Shown here piece by piece: positions 9,255 to 17,601 of a stretch of 64,000 bases of DNA. Each line of letters begins with the position of its first letter. Position 1 is the stretch's first letter. Position numbers and translations under genes: made by a program. The stretch comes from Robiginitalea aestuariiviva (lineage in GTDB: Bacteria; Bacteroidota; Bacteroidia; Flavobacteriales; Flavobacteriaceae), in the NCBI RefSeq assembly GCF_029537735.1, contig NZ_JARPUQ010000001.1, positions 115,468-179,467 of the forward strand, given 5' to 3'. The notes beneath the pieces were generated by a model, which did not search any database, was not told the origin of the DNA, and was given only the letters and a program-made list of their open reading frames with translations.

Positions 9255-9989
9255 ATGCAACGCAGATCCTTCCTGACTCGTACCGCCCTGGGCGGGCTGG
9301 CCCTCTCCCTCCCCCTGCCGGCCTGGGCTTCCCAGGACCTGAAATACACCATTGAGGAACTCATGGGCAAGGCCAACCTGGAACTCTACGGGGAAGGCTA
9401 CCAGTTGCAGGAGGAGGCCCACCTGGCCTTCCAGGAAATGAAACGGGACGCCTACCAGGACGGGATCACCATACAGGCGGTGAGCAGTTACCGCAGCTAC
9501 GACCGGCAGCGGGCCATTTTTGAGCGCAAGTACCTGCAGTTTACGGACGACGAAGGCCTGACCCCTTTGGAGGCCATTGACAAGATTATCGAATACTCCA
9601 CCATTCCGGGCACCAGCCGCCACCACTGGGGTACGGACGTAGACCTGATTGACGCGTCCAAACCCACCGAAGGGGATGTACTGGTAGCCGATAAGTTTGC
9701 TGAAGGGGCACCCTTTGCAGATTTCAAGGCCTGGATGGACGAGCACAGCGAGGACTACGGGTTTTACCTGGTCTACACGGACCACCCGCGCCGGCGGGGC
9801 TTTAAATACGAACCCTGGCATTACAGCTATGCGCCCATTTCCATCCCCATGCTCAAGGCCTACCGCTCCCTGAACCTGGTGCGCCTGATGGACAGTGAAG
9901 ACTTCCTGGGGGCCGAACACTTCACTACGGGTTTCCTGCGTACCTATTTCACCGATAACATCCTGGACATCAACCCGGATTTACTGTAG
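9255..9989 (+). CDS. D-alanyl-D-alanine carboxypeptidase, VanY-like (peptidase family M15)
   Basis: 244 residues. It trims the terminal D-Ala of peptidoglycan peptides in the periplasm. The zinc and active-site signatures of family M15 are present: SSYRSYDRQ at about 76-84, SRHHWGTDVDL (the SxHxxGxAxD motif, with T-D-V-D here) at about 119-129, and EPWHYSY at about 192-198. The N-terminus MQRRSFLTRTALGGLALSLP carries twin arginines followed by a hydrophobic stretch, which suggests Tat export, unusual for this zinc enzyme. It stands alone between the fibre cassettes and an M48 peptidase. The upstream sequence TATCTTCG at about 9227 is close to the -7 consensus. Confidence 0.85.
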   Translation: MQRRSFLTRTALGGLALSLPLPAWASQDLKYTIEELMGKANLELYGEGYQLQEEAHLAFQEMKRDAYQDGITIQAVSSYRSYDRQRAIFERKYLQFTDDEGLTPLEAIDKIIEYSTIPGTSRHHWGTDVDLIDASKPTEGDVLVADKFAEGAPFADFKAWMDEHSEDYGFYLVYTDHPRRRGFKYEPWHYSYAPISIPMLKAYRSLNLVRLMDSEDFLGAEHFTTGFLRTYFTDNILDINPDLL

Positions 9990-10030
9990 TTTTTTCGTAC
10001 CTTTTTCCGACTAACCATTAACCCTATCCC

Positions 10031-10792
10031 ATGCGCCGAGGCAGTTGGAAATTCCGCATCCTGATCGGGCTGGCCATTGTGGCCTTTGCCTACATCAACC
10101 GCTGCAGCAACCAGGAAGAGAACCCGTATACCGGGCGGGTGCAGCACATCAATATGTCCGCAGACCAGGAGATCGCCATCGGGCTGCAATCTGCCCCTGA
10201 AATGGCCCAGAAGCACGGCGGGCTCTATCCGGACCAGCGCATGCAGGCCTTTGTGGATGCCGTGGGGCGGAAGCTGGTACAGCAAAGCTATGCGCGGGAA
10301 ACCCCGTACCGCTATGAATTCCATTTGCTGGCCGACTCTAAAACCATCAATGCCTTTGCCTTGCCGGGCGGGCAGATCTTTATTACCTATGCCCTGTTTT
10401 CCCGCCTGAACGAGGCCCAGCTGGCCGGGGTACTGGGGCACGAGATCGGCCACGTGATCGGGCGGCATTCGGCAGAGCGCATTGCCGACAGCCAGTACTG
10501 GCAACAACTGTCCATGGGCGCCTCCGTTGGGGCCGACATGGGGAACGTGGTAGCCGGCATCGGGCAGAACACCCTGCTGAAAAACGGGCGGGGGGACGAA
10601 CTGGAAAGCGACGAACTGGGGGTGTACTTTATGATACAGGCCGGGTACGACCCGGAAGAGATGATCCGCGTGATGCAAATCCTGAAGGATGCGGCCGGGC
10701 CCAACCGGGTCCCGGAATTCCAGAGTACGCACCCGGATCCGGACAACCGGATCGAGAAAATACGGGCGGCTATCGAAAAATATAGCTCCTGA
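10031..10792 (+). CDS. M48 family zinc metalloprotease (BepA/LoiP-like)
   Basis: 253 residues. The HEXXH zinc motif is seen in VLGHEIGHVIGRHSAERIA, and the third ligand lies in the later DELESDELGVYFM helix (residues about 192-204). The N-terminus has basic residues, a hydrophobic stretch (IGLAIVAFAYI) and then RCSNQEEN, so it is either an envelope-anchored protein or a lipoprotein with a weak lipobox. Relatives degrade or help assemble outer-membrane proteins. TACCTTTT at about 9995, one base from consensus, could be its promoter. Confidence 0.85.
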   Translation: MRRGSWKFRILIGLAIVAFAYINRCSNQEENPYTGRVQHINMSADQEIAIGLQSAPEMAQKHGGLYPDQRMQAFVDAVGRKLVQQSYARETPYRYEFHLLADSKTINAFALPGGQIFITYALFSRLNEAQLAGVLGHEIGHVIGRHSAERIADSQYWQQLSMGASVGADMGNVVAGIGQNTLLKNGRGDELESDELGVYFMIQAGYDPEEMIRVMQILKDAAGPNRVPEFQSTHPDPDNRIEKIRAAIEKYSS

Positions 10793-10916
10793 TCGAAAAA
10801 GCAGGGAATCCTACCCTATGGCGGCCCAATTTTTGTATATTCCGCCTATCCCAATCTTTTTACTTACCCGAATTTAGCCCTTATAGCTGTGTCTTGAGAA
10901 CACTGAGAACAACTAT

Positions 10917-11084
10917 ATGGGAACATTATTACACTTTAAGGACATCTACGTCCACGCTTTTGACGAATGTAAACCGGCTTATGTGGTCCTCTTCCTGAAG
11001 GGGTATGCCTTTTGCTGCGCCCTGCTCTGGCTTGTGGCCATGTACGCCTTGTTTTACCGGATCTTTACCGGCTTCGAATTCTGA
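10917..11084 (+). CDS. Small 55-residue membrane protein, DUF6747-like
   Basis: Too short for most gene finders but convincing: ATG at 10917, 55 residues, stop at 11084, then a strong terminator. The protein starts MGTLLHFKDIYVHAFDECKP, then has one hydrophobic helix (residues about 26-48) and ends ALFYRIFTGFEF. From memory this fits a short flavobacterial family (DUF6747) whose members share an aromatic N-terminus and a YRIxTGFEF-like end. Function unknown. The 124-base gap before it contains an imperfect tandem TGAGAACAC/TGAGAACAA at about 10895. Confidence 0.7.
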   Translation: MGTLLHFKDIYVHAFDECKPAYVVLFLKGYAFCCALLWLVAMYALFYRIFTGFEF

Positions 11085-11120
11085 GGTACTTTCCGGGCAA
11101 CCCCCGGTACGGCATACGAA

Positions 11121-11149
11121 AAACCCTGACGGCACAGTCAGGGTTTTTT
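11121..11149 (+). terminator. Intrinsic terminator of the small membrane protein gene
   Basis: A perfect 10-bp stem AAACCCTGAC/GTCAGGGTTT with loop GGCACA, ending in six T. The last T bases run into the 25-bp dispersed repeat. Confidence 0.9.
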
Positions 11150-11167
11150 GATTGATGAATAAACTCC
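11143..11167 (+). repeat. 25-bp dispersed intergenic repeat, copy 1
   Basis: Begins GTTTTTTGATTG and ends AATAAACTCC. It is identical over 25 bases to 47831-47855 and remains similar (CCAGGCTG against CCGGCTG) just beyond. Both copies start in a T-run. Confidence 0.85.
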
Positions 11168-11265
11168 AGGCTGCGGCCGGGCCGCTTCCGGGGTGGCGCC
11201 TTTCAGAGGATAATCGAAAAACGCTATTTAAATATAGAGAAAAGCTATGGCTGCCCGGGCAGGGG

Positions 11266-11298
11266 CCGCCTGTTAAATAACAGAACTTTAACAGGCGG
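11266..11298. promoter_or_regulatory. Perfect 12-bp inverted repeat upstream of gpmI
   Basis: CCGCCTGTTAAA (11266-11277) pairs perfectly with TTTAACAGGCGG (11287-11298) across a 9-base loop. There is no following T-run on either strand, so it does not look like a terminator. It lies about 50 bases upstream of the gpmI -7 element and is a candidate operator or RNA structure. Confidence 0.6.
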
Positions 11299-11349
11299 GG
11301 AACCCGGTATTTAGCGGGGCCCATCCCTTCGAAAGCCCGTTAAAAGTGG

Positions 11350-11357
11350 TATTTTTG
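11350..11357 (+). promoter_or_regulatory. -7 promoter element for gpmI
   Basis: TATTTTTG matches TAnnTTTG, 19 bases before the gpmI ATG. Confidence 0.65.
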
Positions 11358-11376
11358 CCCCAGAAAGAAGACAACC

Positions 11377-12906
11377 ATGAATACCAAAGCCATACTGATG
11401 ATCCTGGACGGGTGGGGCATCTCCCCCAACCCGGAGGTCTCTGCCATTGCCCGGGCCAAGACCCCTTTTGTCGATAGCCTGTACACCCAATACCCCAATG
11501 CCACCCTCCTGACGGACGGGATGAACGTGGGCCTGCCCGAGGGGCAGATGGGAAACTCCGAGGTGGGTCACATGAACCTGGGGGCCGGGCGTATCGTTTA
11601 CCAGGACCTGGCCAAGATCAACCGGGCCGTGGCCCAGGACACCCTAAAGGACGAACCTGCCCTGAAAGCGGCTTTTGCCCACGCCCGGGAACATGAGAAA
11701 CCCGTGCACTTCCTGGGGCTGTTGAGCGACGGGGGCGTACACAGCCATATTGACCACTTAAAAGGCCTGGTGCGCGCTGCCGACCAGGCCGGGGTACAGG
11801 AATCCTTTGTACACGCCTTTACGGATGGCCGGGATGTGGACCCGAAAAGCGGGAAGCGTTTTGTGGCCGAATTGCTGGAAAGCCTTACAGGCACCCCTAC
11901 CCGCCTGGCCTCCCTGGTGGGCCGCTATTACGCCATGGACCGCGACAAACGGTGGGAACGGGTAAAAGAAGCCTACAACCTGCTGGTGCACGGCACCGGC
12001 ACCCCGGCCACCGATGCCATTCAGGCCATGGAGGGCAGCTATGCCGAAAATGTGACGGACGAATTCCTGAAACCGGTGGTCCTTACCGGCCAGGACGGCC
12101 AGCCGGTGGCTACCGTAAAAGACGGGGATGTGGTGATCTTCTTCAACTTCCGTACGGACCGGGGGCGGGAACTTACCCAGGCCCTGAGCCAGCAGGCCTT
12201 CCACGAGCAGAACATGCATCCGCTGAACCTCTATTATGTGACCCTGACCAACTACGACGACACCTTTAAAGGCGTGCACGTGGTGTACGACAAGGAAAAC
12301 ATACGGGAAACCCTGGGCGAAGTAGTGGCCCGGGCCGGCAAAAAACAGATCCGCATTGCGGAAACCGAGAAATACCCCCACGTAACCTTCTTTTTCAACG
12401 GGGGGCGGGAAGAACCCTTTGAAGGGGAAAAACGCCTGCTCTGCCCCTCTCCCAAGGTAGCCACCTACGACCTGAAGCCGGAGATGAGCGCCTACGACAT
12501 CCGGGACGCCATCCTGCCCGAGCTGGAAAAAGGGGAGGCGGACTTTGTGTGCCTGAACTTTGCCAACCCGGACATGGTGGGGCACACCGGGGTGATGGAG
12601 GCCGCCGTTAAGGCCTGCGAAACCGTGGATGCCTGTGCCCGGGACGTGATCACCAAAGGCCTGGAAAACGGGTACACCACCCTGGTGATTGCGGACCACG
12701 GCAACTGCGACACCATGGTAAACCCGGACGGCACCCCCAACACGGCCCACACCACCAACCCGGTACCCCTGATCCTGGTAGACCCGGACCGTACTTATAT
12801 CCGCTCCGGTGTACTGGGGGATATGGCCCCTACCATCCTGGAAATCCTGGGGGTGGAACAACCCGACCTGATGACCCAAAAATCCCTCTTACACGATGAA
12901 GCTTAG
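11377..12906 (+). CDS. gpmI: 2,3-bisphosphoglycerate-independent phosphoglycerate mutase
   Basis: 509 residues, the usual length. It interconverts 3- and 2-phosphoglycerate in glycolysis, using two metal ions. The N-terminal LMILDGWGISPNPE carries the first metal-binding Asp11. The phosphoserine intermediate is Ser61 in GQMGNSEVGHMNLGAGR. DGRDVDP, DKRWER and the C-terminal IADHGNCDTM and NTAHTTNPVP segments are all present. Its last 11 bases overlap the start of the thioredoxin-like gene, which implies translational coupling. Confidence 0.97.
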   Translation: MNTKAILMILDGWGISPNPEVSAIARAKTPFVDSLYTQYPNATLLTDGMNVGLPEGQMGNSEVGHMNLGAGRIVYQDLAKINRAVAQDTLKDEPALKAAFAHAREHEKPVHFLGLLSDGGVHSHIDHLKGLVRAADQAGVQESFVHAFTDGRDVDPKSGKRFVAELLESLTGTPTRLASLVGRYYAMDRDKRWERVKEAYNLLVHGTGTPATDAIQAMEGSYAENVTDEFLKPVVLTGQDGQPVATVKDGDVVIFFNFRTDRGRELTQALSQQAFHEQNMHPLNLYYVTLTNYDDTFKGVHVVYDKENIRETLGEVVARAGKKQIRIAETEKYPHVTFFFNGGREEPFEGEKRLLCPSPKVATYDLKPEMSAYDIRDAILPELEKGEADFVCLNFANPDMVGHTGVMEAAVKACETVDACARDVITKGLENGYTTLVIADHGNCDTMVNPDGTPNTAHTTNPVPLILVDPDRTYIRSGVLGDMAPTILEILGVEQPDLMTQKSLLHDEA

Positions 12907-13450
12907 CACCTGGTTTGGCGCTGGCGCAGCCCTGGTATTCCTGCTGGGGATGGCCTGTAAGGCCCAGCCCCACCATACGGCCGAACGCATGCCGGACAAG
13001 AAAGAACACGAGATCCTGGTAGGGACCCTGAGTTTTGACTCCCTGCAGGTAGCCCCGTTCAACACCTGGTTTGGGGACAACCGCAGCGCCTACCAGCCGG
13101 ACCCCGAAAAGGTGGCCCAGCTCAAAGGCCTGCTCAAAGGCGTTTCCATCACCACCTATATGGGTACCTGGTGCAAGGACAGCAAACGGGAAGTCCCCCA
13201 TATTGTCAAGATCCTGGAAAGCGCAGGCTACCCCATTGAGGATGTGGAGGTGATCGCCATGACCCGCGACAAAACCACCCCCCAGCAATACGAAGCCGGC
13301 ATGGACATCATTAACGTGCCTACCTTTATCTTCTACAAGGACGGGACGGAGTTGGGGCGGATTGTGGAATTCCCCATCGAAGACCTGGAGTCCGACATGC
13401 TGAAGATCCTGAGCGGGCAGCCCTACAAACACGCCTACGACTGGGACTGA
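12896..13450 (+). CDS. Thioredoxin-fold lipoprotein with a single-cysteine active site
   Basis: 184 residues. A signal peptide ends at a plausible lipobox (LLGMAC, Cys21). The fold is thioredoxin-like: YMGTWCKDSKREVPHI at about 89-104 is the active-site region, and INVPTFIFYKDG at about 140-151 holds the cis-proline. The usual CXXC is C93-K-D-S96, so only the attacking cysteine remains. That suggests a monothiol reductase or peroxidase-like role, not a dithiol oxidase. It overlaps gpmI by 11 bases in another frame. Substrate unknown. Confidence 0.75.
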   Translation: MKLSTWFGAGAALVFLLGMACKAQPHHTAERMPDKKEHEILVGTLSFDSLQVAPFNTWFGDNRSAYQPDPEKVAQLKGLLKGVSITTYMGTWCKDSKREVPHIVKILESAGYPIEDVEVIAMTRDKTTPQQYEAGMDIINVPTFIFYKDGTELGRIVEFPIEDLESDMLKILSGQPYKHAYDWD

Positions 13451-13472
13451 TCCCCATTGCCCTGAAGAGTAC

Positions 13473-13480
13473 TATCTTTG
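13473..13480 (+). promoter_or_regulatory. -7 promoter element for map, abutting the start codon
   Basis: TATCTTTG matches TAnnTTTG and ends only 6 bases before the ATG at 13487, so the transcript would have little or no leader. Confidence 0.6.
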
Positions 13481-13486
13481 CCGCCT

Positions 13487-14305
13487 ATGATTCTTGTAAA
13501 GACTGCCGAAGAAATTGAATTGATGCGCGAAAGCGCCCTGGTAGTATCCAAAACCCTGGGGATGCTGGCGGCGGAAATCAAACCGGGGGTAACCGGCCTG
13601 CAGCTGGATGCCCTGGCCGAGACCTTTATCCGGGACCACGGGGCCGAACCCGGGTTCCTGGGGATGTACGACTTTCCCAATACCCTGAACATCAGCCCCA
13701 ATGCACAGGTGGTGCACGGGATTCCCAACGACACCCCTTTTGAGGAAGGGGATATTGTTTCCGTAGACTGCGGGGCCCTGAAAAACGGGTTTTACGGCGA
13801 CCATGCCTATACCTTCCCCGTGGGCGAGATTGCCCCGGAAACCCAAAAACTGCTGGAGGTAACCAAGGCCTCCCTGTACGAGGGCATCCGGGAATTTCGC
13901 CTGGGCAACCGGGTGGGCGATGTGGCCTACGCCATCCAGCACTATTGCGAAGCCCACGGATACGGGGTGGTACGCGAACTGGTGGGCCACGGCCTGGGCC
14001 GCGACCTGCACGAAAGCCCGGAAATGCCCAACTACGGCAAACGCGGGCGGGGCAAGAAATTCGTGGATGGGATGGTGGTGGCCATAGAACCCATGATCAA
14101 CATGGGCACCAAGCGCATCCGCCAGCTACGGGACGGGTGGACCATCCTTACGGCCGACGGCAAACCCAGCGCCCACTTCGAACACGATGTGGCCCTGGTG
14201 AACGGAAAGCCCGAATTGCTCTCCACCTTTGCCTATATCTATCAGGCCCTGGGGATTGATTCGGATGAAGAAGCCGAATTCCGGCAGACCCCCATCACCC
14301 TTTAA
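13487..14305 (+). CDS. map: Methionine aminopeptidase, type I
   Basis: 272 residues from ATG 13487 (an in-frame TTG at 13478 would sit inside the promoter element, so I reject it). The enzyme removes the initiator Met from new proteins in the cytoplasm. The binuclear metal site is complete: Asp94 and Asp105 in VSVDCGALKNGFYGDH, His in LVGHGLGRDLHE, Glu in VVAIEPMINMG and Glu in AHFEHDVALV; His77 (VVHGIP) is the substrate His. The next gene, a methyltransferase, follows after 12 bases. Confidence 0.95.
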   Translation: MILVKTAEEIELMRESALVVSKTLGMLAAEIKPGVTGLQLDALAETFIRDHGAEPGFLGMYDFPNTLNISPNAQVVHGIPNDTPFEEGDIVSVDCGALKNGFYGDHAYTFPVGEIAPETQKLLEVTKASLYEGIREFRLGNRVGDVAYAIQHYCEAHGYGVVRELVGHGLGRDLHESPEMPNYGKRGRGKKFVDGMVVAIEPMINMGTKRIRQLRDGWTILTADGKPSAHFEHDVALVNGKPELLSTFAYIYQALGIDSDEEAEFRQTPITL

Positions 14306-14317
14306 TCTGTACGCAAA

Positions 14318-15094
14318 GTGAAGCGGTTGTTCAAATGGGCCCTGGGATTGTTCCCCCGACCCTGGCTGATCCGCCTGAGCTTTGCCGTGCGCCCCATCCT
14401 GGCCCTGCTGCTGCGGGGCAAGCGCTATACCGACCCTATAGACGGGCGCAGCTTCCGGAACTTTTTACCCTATGGGTATGAAAACCCCAGGGATGCCGTG
14501 CTCTCCCCCTCTACCCTTTCCCTGGAGCGGCATCGCCTGTTGTGGCTTTACCTGCAGCGGGAAACAGACTTTTTCGAAGCCCCTGCCCGCCTGCTGCACT
14601 TTGCCCCGGAACAAGCCTTTTATGGCCGTTTTAAAAAACTCCCCCACCTGGAATATACCACCACGGACCTGAACTCCCCCCTGGCGGAGGTGAAGGCGGA
14701 CATCTGCAACCTGCCCTTTGAAAGCGACCACTTCGACATCATCCTCTGCAACCACGTGCTGGAACATATCCCGGACCACCTCCAGGCCCTGTCCGAACTC
14801 TACCGGGTCATGAAACCCGGGGGCTGGGGCGTATTCCAGGTTCCCCAGGACCTGAAACGGGAACTGACCTTCGAAGACGCAACCATCACGGACCCCCGGG
14901 AGCGGCAGCGCATCTTCGGGCAGTACGACCACCTGCGCGTCTATGGCCGGGATTACTTCGATATCCTGCGCAAGGCCGGCTTTGAGGTAGAGGCGGTAGA
15001 CTACACCGCCACCCTGGGCCCTGAGGCCGTAGAGCGCTTCCGCCTGGCCGCAGGGGAGCTTATCCCACGGGTATCCAAACCCCTGACGGCCTGA
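14318..15094 (+). CDS. Class I SAM-dependent methyltransferase
   Basis: 258 residues with a GTG start at 14318, 12 bases after map. A hydrophobic, basic N-terminus (MKRLFKWALGLFPRPWLIRL) precedes the catalytic domain. The SAM fold is seen as LHFAPEQAFYGRF, then TDLNSPLAEVKADICNLPF, then FDIILCNHVLEHIPDHLQAL and YRVMKPGGWGVFQVP. The type resembles SAM methyltransferases placed beside map in flavobacteria, some with small-molecule or cell-envelope substrates, but the substrate cannot be read from sequence. Confidence 0.8.
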   Translation: MKRLFKWALGLFPRPWLIRLSFAVRPILALLLRGKRYTDPIDGRSFRNFLPYGYENPRDAVLSPSTLSLERHRLLWLYLQRETDFFEAPARLLHFAPEQAFYGRFKKLPHLEYTTTDLNSPLAEVKADICNLPFESDHFDIILCNHVLEHIPDHLQALSELYRVMKPGGWGVFQVPQDLKRELTFEDATITDPRERQRIFGQYDHLRVYGRDYFDILRKAGFEVEAVDYTATLGPEAVERFRLAAGELIPRVSKPLTA

Positions 15095-15161
15095 AAGTAC
15101 CACTGACCGACACCTTCTCGCCATCCGCCTGATCCGGCCCTGCTCCTCCGGGGGCCTGTCC

Positions 15162-15169
15162 TACTTTTG
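15162..15169 (+). promoter_or_regulatory. -7 promoter element for the T9SS type A protein
   Basis: TACTTTTG matches TAnnTTTG and lies 47 bases before the ATG at 15217. Confidence 0.5.
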
Positions 15170-15216
15170 GATCAAACAAAAACGCGGTACGATTCCGATA
15201 CAACCCAAATCTTTTT

Positions 15217-17601
15217 ATGCGAACCTTCCCCAAAGTTCCCCTGGCAACGGCATTCCTCTTTTGGATGCCGTTGCTTTTTTTACAGCCCCTGGCCGCCCAG
15301 GACCTGCCCCTGGACCCCAACGACTGTGGGTATTCCTGCAGCGCCAGCGATGTGATTCTGACCAACCCTTTCCTGTCCGCTGATATTTCCGGGACCCCGA
15401 TAGGGACCTGTGACGGGGAGACGGGAGAAACCTTTGTAGCCTACATCGCCTTTACCATGACCAACACCACGGGCAACCTCCGCTATACCCCCATGATCCA
15501 TGCCCGGCTGAACATTGACGGGGCCACTACGGTCCTGAGCGGGTGTTACCCGGATCTGGCCGCCAACAGCGGGGCGCTTTACGTAAGCCCCCTGGCCTAT
15601 ACCTTCAATTGCGGGTCCGAGGTGTTCCTGGAAGACGTGTGGGTAGGCTGGAACGTGTCGCCCACGGACTGCGGCGACATTGCCACCGCCAAAGGCTGCA
15701 ACCAGCTGGTACCGGCCGGAAAGTGCGGGGATTACAACTTCTTTCCCGTGTACCTGTCCATGCCCGCAGACGGCCCGGTGGAACTGGGGCCGGAAAACAC
15801 CGCTAAACGCTGCAGCGACGGGGTGGACAACGATGCCAATGGCCTGATCGACTGTGATGATTTTGAATGCACCCCCTTTGAAAATTGTGATTACACCGAG
15901 ACTACCAGCGGGGAAGAAGGGGGCCTGGAGAGCAACCCCAGGCTGCTGGAGAAAATCGCCCGCCGCCAATACCAGCGCAGCCGCGAAGCCGGAACGCGGG
16001 AGCCCGTGGTACGCCCCGGGAATACCCTGGAAGCCGTGCGCGGCAAAGTGCGCACCCGACGATCGGAAAAAGCGGACTGGACTTTGCGCAACATGCTCCC
16101 GGATGGTACTGCCCTGGGGGCCGAAGCCTACGTAAGCTCCCCGGAAGACCTGGGCAGCCTGACCAATGCCCTGGAAACCTTTGCGGCAGACTACCTGCAG
16201 GAGGGCACCCTTAAAGGCGCCATCCTGGCCACCCGCACGGCATCCGGCGTGTATGAACACACCAAGGTAATCTGCGACCGGGTAGACGGCACCCGCCTAT
16301 CCGGGATCTGGAAGGTAGACCTGTACCACGGCCAGCCGCTGCTGATGAGTAAGCTGGAACGCCCCGGCGGGGTGGTGGAATACAGCTGCAGCTTCTCGGC
16401 CCGCGTAGATGCCGGCGGCAGCCTGCATGTGGAGAACTTCTGGAACGTTGCCGAATACACCCCCGGCTCCGGCTTTATGAACTTCCAGGTCTGGGCCGCA
16501 GACCCCATGAGTATGCGTACCCTGACCCGGGGCGTACTGGACCGCCTGCTGGCCCAAACCAGCGGGCAGGCCTCCTTTGCCGTTGGGGAAACGCCCGAAC
16601 TCTACATCCTGCAAAGCACCTACCGCAACCGCGTTCTGGAACTGGAAATCGCCAACCCGGCCGGGCTTAAAACCGTACAGCTGCACGGCATGCGGCGGCG
16701 TACGGAAACCGATACCGACCAGGCCTTTACCCAGACCCAGACCCTTTCCGGGGCAGCGCGGGAAACCCTGCAGTTCGATACCGAAGGCATCTATAGCCTG
16801 GGGCTCACCTTTAGCCCGCAGGCCGGCACCCCGGACACCGTCTTCTTTGCCGACGGCTCCTGGGGCCTGGATGCAGATCCCGCTTCCGAACAGGTTACCC
16901 TATCCGTGTTCCGGGATGTTCAAAGCGAAAACGACCAGGACTGGTACGTAGAGCGGGGCATCCGCATTCAGGGCGTACTGCACCAGCAAATGGCCTGGTA
17001 CCGGGCCCTGAAAAACACCTTTGCCCCGGTAGACCTGAGCCCCTATACGGGCCTGGCCTTCCGCACCCAGTCCGAATCCCCCCTGGAATTGCAACTGGTG
17101 CTGACCTCCCCCGGCGTGGCCTGGGAGGACCTCCCGAAAAAAACCCTGCAGGTTGGAGCCGGGATGCAGGAGCACCGGATATCCCTGGACGATTGGGCCC
17201 CGGAAGCCCGCTCGCAGGTGAGTATGATGACTTTTGTGGTCCGCAATAGAAAGGAAACGCCCCAAACGGTACGCCTGGAGATGAACCAGCTGCGGTTCAC
17301 CGTGGAATCGCCTGAGCAGGCTTCGGCCCCGGTGGCCCGCCTTTCCGAAGCCCAGGTGCGCCTGTATCCCAACCCGGTTTCCGACAGGGCCAAACTCGTA
17401 TTTAGGGCAGCGGCCCCCGGCGAGGCCCGGTGGCAGGTATTCAGCTCAGGTGGCCAACAGCTGCGCGCCGGCACCGCAACGGTGCGTACGGGCGAGAACC
17501 AGGTTCAACTGCCCGTAAACGGCCTGGCCTCAGGGGTATACCTGGCGGAAATCGGTTTGCCGGAAGGCCGGCGCCTGCAGGTGCGCATGGTGGTGCGCTA
17601 A
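15217..17601 (+). CDS. Large secreted protein with T9SS type A sorting domain
   Basis: 794 residues. Signal peptide MRTFPKVPLATAFLFWMPLLFLQPLAAQ. Residues 30-200 form a cysteine-rich beta domain (CGYSC, CDGETGETF, NCGSEVFLEDVWVGW). Residues about 194-213 (KRCSDGVDNDANGLIDCDDF) match the calcium-binding Asp-rich motif of MopE-type secreted proteins. The middle is not recognised. A late segment with DWYVERGIRIQG and TGLAFRTQ looks like a carbohydrate-binding beta-sandwich. The last 80 residues (VRLYPNPVSDRAKLVFRAA ... LASGVYLAEIGLPEG) are a canonical Por/type A C-terminal sorting domain, so the protein is exported by the type IX system. Function unknown. Its stop overlaps the convergent apbE stop by 4 bases. 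Confidence 0.85.
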   Translation: MRTFPKVPLATAFLFWMPLLFLQPLAAQDLPLDPNDCGYSCSASDVILTNPFLSADISGTPIGTCDGETGETFVAYIAFTMTNTTGNLRYTPMIHARLNIDGATTVLSGCYPDLAANSGALYVSPLAYTFNCGSEVFLEDVWVGWNVSPTDCGDIATAKGCNQLVPAGKCGDYNFFPVYLSMPADGPVELGPENTAKRCSDGVDNDANGLIDCDDFECTPFENCDYTETTSGEEGGLESNPRLLEKIARRQYQRSREAGTREPVVRPGNTLEAVRGKVRTRRSEKADWTLRNMLPDGTALGAEAYVSSPEDLGSLTNALETFAADYLQEGTLKGAILATRTASGVYEHTKVICDRVDGTRLSGIWKVDLYHGQPLLMSKLERPGGVVEYSCSFSARVDAGGSLHVENFWNVAEYTPGSGFMNFQVWAADPMSMRTLTRGVLDRLLAQTSGQASFAVGETPELYILQSTYRNRVLELEIANPAGLKTVQLHGMRRRTETDTDQAFTQTQTLSGAARETLQFDTEGIYSLGLTFSPQAGTPDTVFFADGSWGLDADPASEQVTLSVFRDVQSENDQDWYVERGIRIQGVLHQQMAWYRALKNTFAPVDLSPYTGLAFRTQSESPLELQLVLTSPGVAWEDLPKKTLQVGAGMQEHRISLDDWAPEARSQVSMMTFVVRNRKETPQTVRLEMNQLRFTVESPEQASAPVARLSEAQVRLYPNPVSDRAKLVFRAAAPGEARWQVFSSGGQQLRAGTATVRTGENQVQLPVNGLASGVYLAEIGLPEGRRLQVRMVVR

